DNA from: Mytilisepta virgata | Lineage: Eukaryota; Mollusca; Bivalvia; Mytilida; Mytilidae | DNA length: 64,000 nt | Reading direction: 5' to 3' | Assembly: GCA_028015205.1 (NCBI GenBank) | Contig: CM051518.1 | Location: 52,004,372 to 52,068,371 of the forward strand | Shown here: positions 12,901-24,900 of the stretch, piece by piece | Layout of the letters: each line of letters starts with the position of its first letter | Numbering within the stretch: position 1 is the first letter of the stretch | Notes under the pieces: model-generated | Database searches by the model: none | Seen by the model: the letters and a program-made list of their open reading frames with translations, nothing else | Told to the model about the DNA's origin: nothing | Translations under genes and position numbers: made by a program

Positions 12901-15900
12901 ACATACCTTTACAAACATAGAATAAAACTTTAAAGTTTACTGCAATAAACGGAGCCTCATGTATCTTGGGCACCCAGCTGTGAAACAAAATGTATCTCCC
13001 ATGCTTTTGAGACTACCTGTCTTTACAGGTAAAATTTTTGTATATTAGATACAATTAACGGTCTTGTAGCAAAACAATGTAACTGTAAGATTGATAAGAT
13101 TAATCATATTCACATTTTCAAGAGTGGCCGCTAATAACAACATGAAACTATTACCAAATTATTAATGATTAAAAATAAAATTTTAATATGAATAGAGATA
13201 ACTACATTTGAAAGATAAAAACTATTTTCATTTTTTTGATTAATTCAATTTTGCTTGTTTATTTTTAAAAGAAAAATAATAATATCCGATACCGCTATAG
13301 CAGTCTCAGTGATTAGGTGGTGATTTATGTCGTCTGCTATGGTCGAATAGGAAACTACGGTTAAATACGAAACTACGTTATAATAACGTAGCTAATTTTA
13401 CCGGAGACGCAGATAATCCGATAAATCGATAGTGACCAATCTCTGTGTTATAGTAGTCTCAGGTGTACTGAAACTGCAAAACAGTGTATCAATACCATAA
13501 TGTTTCTACAGCTATTTTGGCTAATTTTTGTAGTAAAATATAATAGAATATTGTGTAAAATCTTCTCATATGCTTAGAAATTCTGTGAGTTTGGTTTAAA
13601 TACAAACTATAAGGATTGGTTTAAATACAAACTATAAGGATTATAATATTGGTTTATTTAACAGTGAAAAAATATAACCATCAAATAAAAAGGTTTACAT
13701 AGTCATAGGTTGGTTGAACACTGTGGATTCACTGGGTACCACTAAATTCATTGTAAATTTATTCAACTTTGATGACTGGAAATATTATTAATCTTAGTCT
13801 AATTTATGAATTTAATTGATGTCAGATGAATCATATTCTACTTTAATTGATTAACTAGACGAAAATACAAGATGTTGCCCATGAATATCTTATTAATTAG
13901 TAAGTAAATGGCTCAGTAGTCCTATTAGGTCCTCAGTCGTTGGTTCCGTATCACTGTCTCGTGAGAGGATAGAACCTCTTGTCAGTCCCAGATGGGAGAC
14001 TATTTAATTGCCAGATAGGACCTATTCATTTGTGGATTGTCCCTTTAGTTCTCACTTCTTGAGTGCTATTTTCTATTGTTCCAGTTGAGGTTATCCTCTG
14101 TATTACAGACACATTCTGCTCAATAAACTACAGGAGAGAAGTTGTGTATGATTATTCACAGACTGAGCCGTATTTGAATATTCTTTATCCAATTGTCCTT
14201 CTTTAAGTTGCCTTGTGTATTGTTAAAGTCATGAAAATCCTTAGGAGTACCTCTTAAAAATAATGATAAAGTTGGGGTTGTAATTAATGAAAATGTAATA
14301 TAATAAAACCACTCTCTCTGTTAGATTAGTTCTTTCTAATCTAATAAGGTTTATTAGAACATACTGAAAACCCCTGTCTCGGCGACACGTCTTCTTTGGA
14401 AGACTCGCACATTTTTTTTTATAAACTATGTGGTTTATAAGAAATTTTGTCAGATGGCCCGATACAACATATTGCAACTGTTGACTCCCTCCTGTTTAAA
14501 AAAGTAAGTATCAAATTGATCATAGCTTGTTATTATCCAGCCGTTTTGGACGGAGAAAAACTTTTGACAAGATTCGACATGATTACTATTGCTATGAGTT
14601 ACGTGAAGATGTCATTGTGTATCAAATTAAGTGCGACTGGTGTGCCCAGAACAAATTCTGTAGGAGCACCATCAGACAGATTAGCAATTGATGTTGTTTG
14701 TCCATTACCAAAAACTGCAAGGAACAACAAATATTTCTTGACTGTTACAGATCATTTTACAAAGTGTATATCCAATTTCAGACCAAACGGCAGAAACTTG
14801 TTCACAGAAAATACTACATGGTATGTTTGGTTGTCCAGAAAGTATACATTTGGTTTAGGGAGGTAGTTTTGAAAGTGAAATTTTCAAACAACTGTATGGC
14901 ATGTTGGAAATAAAAACAATATGCTCAGGAGAATTGAGCCTGTATAGCCCACCTGACAGTCCCACAATCAATCCATTTTATTTCAAGTGAAAATTGTAAT
15001 GGACCTCCCATAGATGTTTCATACCAAATATCAGTTAATTTGGCTATATGGTTTAAGATAAGAGATTTTTTAAATTTTGCCCAATCAAAAATAATAATTC
15101 ATCATAGCTGCCATATTAGCTGTCCAACCGGGACTGCATATGCAAACTTTATAAAGGTCCTTCCATAGATGCTTCATTACCAGTATTTTGCTAAATACTG
15201 GTAATTTTTGTAACAAATCAATGAATAATCATGTCAGACAAGTCTGACGACTGGGTTGGCGAATACCCTCGGGGACCTAGGGTCCACCAGCAGATGACCA
15301 AACAGATTGGGATAAACATCTTGGTTATCTAATGGTGCATACAGATCCAGTGTGAATGAGTCAACAGGCCTTACTCCTGTTGATGCTGAGATGAGAAGTT
15401 AAGACCCATTTGAATTTACTTTTGGATGTTATTAACATGATGATGTTTTTTCGTCATATGGAGATGACATGTTTAAGTTAAGGGAGAAAATCCATTCTTC
15501 TCATGAGATCTGTCGACGCTTCATGTCAAAGTCAGCAAAAAGAAGAAAAGACAATTATGACAAGTGATTGAATCTGTTGTAAATGTTTAATGTTACATGT
15601 TGATGTTACATGTAGCTGTTCTTTTGTCTCTTTTGACACGTTTGCATTTGCCTCTTCTTGCTTTTAAGTCAGCATAGTATCATACTTCTACATGATTTTT
15701 GTGTCGCCTGCGGACTGCATGGTCGACACATAGGGATCACTATCTGTCGTCTTGCGTCTTGCGTCGTCCTGCGTCTTGCGTCGTCACACTTTTCTTCTAT
15801 CCTCAACTACTTGTAAACCGCTCAAAGGATTTTGATGAAACTTTCTCTCTGCATTAACCTTAATGCACAGGTGTGCATATATATTTCATTTTAAGAAAAT

Positions 15901-18900
15901 TTAAATTTTTTTGGGGTAAAAATTGACATTTTTGCAAAAAAAGGGGGGCAGAACTTCTATCCTCAACTACTCCATAACTGCTCAAAGGAATTTGATGAAA
16001 CTTTCTCTGTGCATTAACGTTAATGCAGAGGTGTGCATATATATTTCATTTTTAGAAAATTTTTAATTTTTCTCTGTAAAAAATGACATTTTCGAAAAAA
16101 AAAGGTGGGGGGTCAAAACTGCTATCCTCAACTACTCCATAACCACTCAAAGGAATTAGATGAAACTTTCACTGTGAATTAATCTTAATGCACAGGTGTG
16201 CATATATATTTCATTTTTAGAAAATTTTAAATTTTTTTTTGTAAAAAATGACATTTTTGCAAAAAAAAAAGGGGGGAGCAAAACTTAACTACTCAATAAC
16301 CGCTCAAAAGAATTTGATTAAACTTTCTCTGTGCACTACCCTAAATGCACAGGTGTGAATATTTATTTCATTTGTAGAAAAATTTAAATATTTTTTGTAA
16401 AAATTGACATTTTTTTAACAAAAAAAGGGGGGGGGGTCAAAACTGCTATCCTCAACTACCCCATAACCGCTCAAAGGAATTTTATGAAACTTTCTGTGCA
16501 TTAACCTTAATGCACAGATATGCATATATATTTCATTTTTAGAAAATTTTAATTTTTTTGGGGTAAAAATTGACATTTTTGAAAAAAAAAGGGGGTGTTC
16601 AAAACTTCTATCCTCAACTACTCCATAACCACTCAAAGCAATTTGATGAAACTTTCTCTGTGCATTAACCTTAATGCAAAGGTGTGCATATATATTTCAT
16701 GTTTAGAACATTTTAATATCTTTTGTAAAAATTGACGTCCGCAGGCGACACGTCTTCCTTGGAAGACTCACACATTTTTGATGTATGTCCCATGACTAAC
16801 AGTGTTCAACCCATGCTTGATAAAAACCCTTACAATATCTAAAAAAAAAGTCAGATACCTTTGCATAAATTAACATTTAGCACATAGCTTAATGTTCTCG
16901 TGGTATGTTTTTCAGTTATGGCATCTACTATCATGTCCATGGAGTACTAACAAAGTGTCTGTATACAGGAGAGAAGTGAGCTGCCATCAAGCTTTTTTCT
17001 GCTTAACACTTTTGACTGAACTGAACATAAGTTCCACTGTGGGCTAGGCACCTCACCAGACGGGACCAGGATGCCTCAGCTCAGTACTGGTCATCAAGGA
17101 GAAGCCCCAAGACAGATACATTCACCAGTACTGCGGCAGATCCATTGTAACAGTTAGTTACAAGTCGCCAGCTTTGGGATCTTTTCTGTCTTCCTGTTTG
17201 GCTTCCTCCAGTTCCACTACTGTTCCAGTTGCCTCAAGCTTATCTACTTTACCAGGCTTTCTTTTTATACCTCTGCTTGCTCTTCCACTACATCTGTGAC
17301 AATATTCCTGACCTTTCTGATACTAGAATGGTTTTAAATGAGAACTTTGCAGACTCACTTATAGAATTGTCAGATATTCCGTACCGCGTCTGCATTCACC
17401 TTTAAAGTCTCCACCGTGTTCAATCCCTAAACCAACACCTGAGGAAGTAGAAGACATTATACCACAACTATTAGGTCTTGATAAAAGGATGCTCCTTCGT
17501 CTCGTGTTGTTGTTCGTGTTTCGTCTATCGTTGCATACTCATAAAAACTGAGACCAAAGGGAGAAAGTTGAAATAGCCATTTGTAGACAGTATGTAAATA
17601 AATCACCTACTAGACTTAACTCTTTTTAAAAGAGGTTGATATATTCTAAATTATAGTGAAGTCTAATTGACTTTCATGTATGCATATATGAATGATTTTT
17701 TTTTACATCCATGTTTATATGAAGAAAGTGCTTTTAGTTATTGTGTTATTTTAGATAGGTGAGCTACAGCACATGCCCAATCTGATGCTATGGTTCCTCG
17801 GACTGATTAATTCAAATTTCTGTTCTTCTTTATCTGGTATTATCTAGTGTAAGATATCTATAGTTAGTACGTAATCTATGAATCTGTTGATGTGTAGAAA
17901 AATTTTGAGATTCTAGTCAAACTAAGTTATTTTCTTAGAGTTTCTTAGTGTTTGTTACATGATGAAGTCTGAATTTTTGCCAGTGTTGAGTTTTAAAATT
18001 TTATTACTGTTAAAGAAACTGATCATCTGATTATTTATAAGTCCCCATATAAAAACATTGTTAAGAAGTTCAATCATATCATTAATTTTTTTTATATATG
18101 TGTATTTATGTATAGGGAAAGTAATATTAGATCAGTTAGGACTAGATGTTGAAGTTTATTACACATCAGAAATAGATGAAGATTCTTTATTAGTGACATC
18201 CTTTCATCATGGAGAAAATGTGACACCATTAGGAGATGTGACCAAGCTAAATGAAGAAAAGGTATTTTAAATTACTTAAATATATTACATTTTTGGAAAG
18301 AAAAAGAAACACTGTGTAAACAAAAGCTATAATTAGTTTTAGTCAGTATTTCATCTTTTAATCTGTATAATTGTATATTTTTGGTATCTTCATACATGTG
18401 ACAAATTTAGAATGGGTATGGGTGAGTTTTACATCAAAATATAAGCTTTCACAATAAAATATTCTCAAATATCATATGGCAAATACTCGACTTAATCATT
18501 TCCACTATTGTTTATAATCCAAATTTGCTTTGTGAAATAAATTGCTATGAATAAATATTGTATGTTATATTGTTACAATTTCTTCATCATCCTCGTATAT
18601 AAAATTCACTTATATAGAACTTCCGGAAATATACCTGTTATCAATGTTCTGTAATTAAGTGTTAACTTATTTAAATGTTTTTCAAATCTTTTATTCCTAT
18701 TTCTAAATAGGACAATTGTCTTTAAAACAAACAATAGTGAAATATATTAATTTATTCAATGTTTAACTATGTGCCTAGTAAAAAATATTTTTATAAACAA
18801 CTTTGTGAAATTAGTCTAAACAAGGGAGATAATTCAACATTGTTTATTTACATAATGACAAGTTTACCGACGGCCGTTGCTATTCAAGGACACAAGTTAG

Positions 18901-21900
18901 CTTTCAAATGCTAATTTCAACATGAAACAAACATTTCTGTATTTTTCATGTCAAGGACGATCTTTAAAAGAAAAATATCCATTTACCATTTAAAGTTGTG
19001 TGGCTTTTGTAAACATTTTATTTTTCCACGGAAGTTATGGTATTCGTGAGAAATCATTGCCCGCACGTGAGGGCGTGAGATTGGTCCAAAATGCGTGACC
19101 CTCACGCACAATGCATGGGATATCACATGTATGTATCTTTACAGCTGCGAGAAATAAGTCCAATAGACTTGGTGATTGGTGGTTCACCATGTAATGATTT
19201 GTCTCTTGCCAACCCTTTACGGAAAGGATTTTCTGACTTTGGTGAGTTATTTGAGTTATTTTGACAATAAAAGAAAAATCTATGTGTAGCATTATGCCAA
19301 AGATAAATCCTTATTTATGTTCATTGAAAAATACTTCATATTTTGTAAATGTATTTGGTTTGGTTTACTCAATAAATAAAAATTGTTGCATGTCTTGAGT
19401 GTTTGCTTTTACATGATTTAGCTGGATTGGTTTGCTCTGAAGGTAATAAATTTCACACTAAGAATTTGCTCTTCAAAATTTTTGATTATTGGTTTGGTTT
19501 TTCAACAGTTTAGTTCGTGACCACAACTGATGTATCATCAATCGATAAAATGTGCACATCTTGTGCATCAAAATTGGTATCAAAGTACTTCTTCAAGGGA
19601 TTTCCACATCATTTTTGGGGATATGTTGAGACAGCAAACCCTGAAAAAAAGAGGAAAGTTTGCCTTTATATTTTGAAATGGCATACTGTTTATCAGACAG
19701 CAGTTTCATGTATTTTTCTTAAATTTGTAGGTAGCACTGCAATGTTATTTTTTGATTTTGTTCGAGTGTTAAGATGTCTACAGAATTTCTCAGGTAGTGG
19801 TCATGTTTTCTGGCTGTTTGAAAATGTTGCATCCATGAAAAAAGAATGTGTAGACATTATTTCAAGATTTTTGCAGGTAACATAATTCATCAGTGGTATT
19901 TACATGTACAAAATGCTAGGGAAGAACTATTATTTATATTGAAAGAATATGTTTTGTTAAATTTGTTATGTTATTATTAGGTTTAAGTATATCTGAAGAA
20001 AATTTAAAAGTTTTGACTTGAAAAAAATTTTAATTAATCTTACAGTAAGTTTTCATTTATTTCTTTGATTGTTTAAATGAAGTTTTATAATCTTATTAAA
20101 TACCGGGTAAATAAATATTAAAAAAATGTTCTGGCAGGCTTTGATTTTTATCTTTGAAGCTTTTTCTGTTGCTGACATTGCTAATTTTGGCTTGTGTTGT
20201 AGTGTCAGCCAGCCCTGTGGGATGCCAAATATTTCTCAGCACAAGCCAGACCTCGATATTTCTGGGGAAATATTCCAGGAATGTATAGGTAAAATTGTGT
20301 ATTTTCTTTACCACCCGACTTGATTACAGGCCATCTGTATCAAGGTATAGCTATAAAGTCATTTAGCACTATTGAACCTCTTATTTGAACCTGCATATAT
20401 TGAGTTTGATTGGTTTATTTTCAGACAAATTCTTTTAAGCAGAATGACCAATTGAAAAAGAACTTTCATTTTCACTTTTTAGCTCACCTGGATGTGAATT
20501 GCCATCACTTGTCGTCCTCGTAAACTTTCCTCTAAAGATCTTCTTGTCTGAAACCACTTGACCAATTAGAACAAAAGTTGGCAGCAATGGTCCTTAGATG
20601 GTCCTTTTTCAGAATTATATCTGATGACCCAGCCCGTCATCCAAGATGTCTGCCAGAGCCGAACATAATTTAACATAGAACCCTATGGGGACTTTAATTA
20701 AAGATCTTCTTATCTGAAACCACTTGACCAATTGGAACAAAATTTGGCAGCAATTGTCCTTAGGTGGTCCTCATTCAGACGTATATCCGATGACCCAGCC
20801 TGTCATCCAAGATGGCCACCAGAGCCGAACATAGGATAACATAGGACCCTATGGGGAATTTAATTAGCGATCTTCTTGTCTGAAACCACTTGGCTAATTA
20901 GAACAAAACTTGGCAGCAATGCTCCTTAGGTGGCCCTCTTTCAGAATTGTATCTGATGAAGTCTGTCATCCAAGATGTCCGGCAGAGCCGAACATAATTT
21001 AACATAGGACCCTAAGGAGAATTTAATTAAAGATCTTCATGTCTTAAACCACTAGGCCAATTGGAACAGAACTTGGCAGCAATGGTCCTCAGGTGGTCCT
21101 CATTCAAAAGTATATACGATGACCCCACCCGTCATTCAAGATGGATGCCAGAGCTGAAAATAGTTTTAACATAGGACATTATGGGAAATTTACTTAAAGA
21201 TCTCATCTGAAACCACCTGGCCAATTGGAACAAAATTTAGCAGCAATGGTCCTTTTCAGAATTGTATCCAATGAATGACCCCTCCCACCACCCAAAATGG
21301 CCGCCAGAGTTGGTCCTTAGTTCGTCCTCTTTCAGAATTATATTCTGTGACCCCACCCATTGTCCAAGGTGGCTGCCAAAGCCCAACAGTGTTTAACATA
21401 GGACCTAAGCGGAAAAATCACTGAAAGATCTTTTTGTTTGAAAGCAGTGAGCCAGTTGGAACTGGTCAGGCTGACAGTCAAGATGGACATTTTGGAAGCT
21501 TATTAAGCTTGAACTTTAAGTGCTTATGGATATGCTAAATGATGTAAATTAATTTGTACATATATTAAGGTATTTGGGAAAAAAATTTTTAAAAACAATC
21601 AATATACAACAAAAAAACATCAAACCTTATAAGAAATAGGGATTTGAACATGCCTTGGTAAATGAAAGGTCAGTATAGCTATCCTTAAGAAGAGCTAATG
21701 TTGTGCAAATAACCATTATGATTAACACATTGGAATGTTATTTATTTTAGCACACCAGATTTGTCAGATATTAAATCAACATCAGACTTGGATGATATCT
21801 TGTCTCAAAACTGTAACAGGAAGGCAACAGTAAGTTTATATGAGATGAAGAAGCTTTAAGGTGTAAACCAAATAGACCCATGTTTTAAGTGAAATACATT

Positions 21901-24900
21901 CGAAAGATTTGATTTTTTGGGGATTTTTTTTATCATATATATCCTTTCATAGTAATTGCCATGAAGCCACTATGTCCAAAAAATTTATATGAATTTTCGG
22001 CAGAATTTAATTTTCAATTGAACCATCATATATTGTATTGTTATTGATGAGATTTAGTAGAGAGTAGCTTTGTTTTGAAAATATTAAACGAATATAAGAA
22101 TTGAAGCTATAAAACATATGGGAAAGTTCATATCCCAAGACAAGGTAGATTCCTGGAACATTAACACAGAAAACAAAGATACATGTACAAACAAAGAATG
22201 AAAAAAAAGCAAGCAAACAAATTAAATTTAGAACAAGATAGCACAAAAACTAAAATCGTAGCAATGTGTACAACAAAAAAACAGGAGTGACATCTGGTCA
22301 AATGATGTATAGTTAAATTCATGGTGACTATGCACAGCTTTCTTAGTAAGATTGCTATTGCTCAATTTCAGGTTAAGATCATACGTACAGTTACAACTAG
22401 ACAAAATTCTCTGAAACAAGGCAAAAATGATGCTTTCTTTCCAGTAACAATGAATGGCAAAGAGGATATTATTTGGGTCTCAGAGTTAGAAAGGTAGGAA
22501 TAAAGAATGTAAATCTGTTGATTCATCAAACATAAGTTCAGTTTGAAAAAAACTGAAATTTAAAAAAAACTGCAAGGTATATAGTCTCCCTTTTAAAGAA
22601 ATGTTGGTGAGGTATAAATATTGCATTTTGGTTAAAGGTAATTTGATGTAAAGTAGCAATCGGAATAAACCAAAGGTAATAATTAAAATATAAGCTCTAA
22701 GACATTTGTAACCCTAGTTTCATGGTTCAGTGAAAAAATTAATAGCTTGGGTGTATATAGTGTCCTATAAATTTGACAAATGGACCAATAACTGAGCTTT
22801 TGCGTCTGTCGTCCATCCACATTTCACATTTTTATCTTCTCTGAAACCACCAGTCCAAATTGAACCAAACTTGGCCGGACTAAGTTTAACATTAGACCCT
22901 ATGGGGAAATTTGTATAAAGGTCTTGTCAGAAACTACCAAGCCAATTGAAATGTTTTTATGTATGAACAAGCATTGGATGAACCTCTACGAAAGTATGTT
23001 TTTTGCGCTGATCGGAAATTCAAGACGACGGCCACAGCTGGACTAACTTTAATATTGGAGCCTATGGGGAATTTTGTATAAAGGTCATTTCGTCAGAAAC
23101 TACCATGCCAATTGAAATGTTTTTGATGTGTGAATGATCATTTGATAGACCACGACAAAATTTATGTTTTATATGCCCATCGGAAATTCAATATGGCCGC
23201 CACAGGCAGACTTTGTTTAACAATGAACCCTATGGGAAATTTGTACAAAGGTCCTCTTGTCAGAAACTACCAATCCAATTGAAATGTTTTTATGTATGAA
23301 CAAGCACTGGATTAACCTCTACAAAAGTTATGTTTTTTTGTGCTGATCGGAAATTCAGGATGGTTGCCACAACCAGACTTAGTTTAGGGACGAGATCAAA
23401 AGTTCAATGTCGGATAAAAAACTTAATTCAAATAGTTTGGGGGTGGGGGGTAAAAATCACTGGAAGTTTTGTTATCCGACATCGATTTTTGTATATGCCT
23501 ATATTGGTCAATCAATTTTTCCCAAATTAAGTTAAGAGGGGGGTGGGGGGGTCAGTGAAAAAACTATGTGAATTAAGTTTTTTATCCGACATTGAACTTT
23601 TGATCTCGTCTCTTAACATTGGATCCTATGGGGAAATTTGTACATAGGTCTTCTGGTCAGAAACTACCAAGCCAATAGAAATATTTTTATGTAGAACAAG
23701 CATTGGATGAACCTCAACAAAAGGTATGTTTTTTGTGCTGATCGGAAATTCAATATGGCCCCCACAGCCAGACTTAGTTTAACATTAAACGCTATGGGAA
23801 ATTTGTACAAAAGTCTTCTTGTCAGAAACTACTAAGCCAATTTAAATATTTTTATGTATGAACATGCAATTAGGATGAACCTCTACAATAGTTATGTTTT
23901 TTTTATGCCGATCTGAAATTCAAGATGGTCACCACAGCCGGATTAGTTTTACATTGGACGCTATGGGGAAATTTGTAAAAAGGTCTTCTTGTCAGAAAAT
24001 ACTAAGCTAGCAATGTCAGTAAATGCCAGGTGGAGCTGTTTTTTGGGAAGTTATTTGAAAACTGGATTCCAATTCTTTACAACCTTTTCAAGCCTATTTC
24101 GGGACCAGTATACTGTAAACAAACTATGGTTTCCGCCCAGTGGCGCCCCTAGTGTTTACTGACATTGCTAACTAAGCCAATTGAAATGTTTTTGTTGCAT
24201 GAAGATCCTTGGATAAATGTCTGCTACAAAAGTTATGTTTTCGTGCTGATCAGATTCCAAGCTAGCTGCCACAGCTGGACTTAGTGTAACATTTTTAACA
24301 TTGGACACTGCAAGAATTCTTTACATATCTTATCTAGAAGTGCTGAACACTGTAGAACAATTCCTTACAGATCTTATATAGAAGCGCATTGTCAGTTGTG
24401 GTCACTTAAAATCCAGGTGAGCGATTCAGGCTCCATGGAGCCTGTGGTTTTATTCTGGTGCTGTGTTTGATTTCCACAGATTGACCTGTTCAATGTACAA
24501 TTAGTAAAATCTTTGCTTCCAGGAGAAAGGAAAGTTCATACTTCCAGAATTGTTACTTGTGTTTAACTCAGTCTTAAAAAATTTGCTGTTCTAATTCTGA
24601 AAACAGGTTTAAATCCAATTGATCAATAGCATTATCCCTTTTGCCAAAATTATTTTTATCTGACAAAAAATAAGATCTCTAATGGTTTCTGATTGTTCTA
24701 GGTTTGTTTCTATTTTAATCAAAAAGAAAGTAATGAAAATTCAATAGAACTTCAAAAACGCATTTACCCATGAACTCAAAAAGTGACAACAAATTAGTCC
24801 AACAAAACATTGGAGATACAGTGGATTCCGCTTATTTGCAAAGCCTATTTGTCAGAGAAAATTTTGCAATTAAGCGGACTTTGCGATAAAACGAAAAGCG

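Larger units (their letters stand above)
11748..13462. mobile_element. 1.7-kb terminal-inverted-repeat DNA transposon
   Basis: Perfect 32-bp terminal inverted repeats at 11748-11779 and 13431-13462, beginning CTGAGACTACTATAACACAG. The 7-base duplication GTGTACT lies at 11741-11747 and 13463-13469. The interior has two short divergent reading frames (see 12018 and 12617) and no recognisable catalytic domain, so it looks non-autonomous or a deleted copy. Superfamily not assigned. Confidence 0.92.
22794..24447 (+). mobile_element. Family A element carrying two short inverted-repeat elements
   Basis: The 5' end is degenerate (GAGCTTTTGCGTCTGTCGTC). Units carry AAACTACCAAGCCAATTGAA, TTCAAGATGG and TTTAACATTGGACCCTATGG. 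The 3' end is CCAGGTGAGCGATTCAGG with hairpin GGCTCCATGGAGCC. Interrupted at 23387-23612 and 24008-24170. Confidence 0.75.

Noticed and set aside
16940..16990. Second LTR of the Gypsy remnant (TACAGGAGAGAAGTG)
   Set aside because: Only about 15 bases match the stretch at 14129; no extended similarity.
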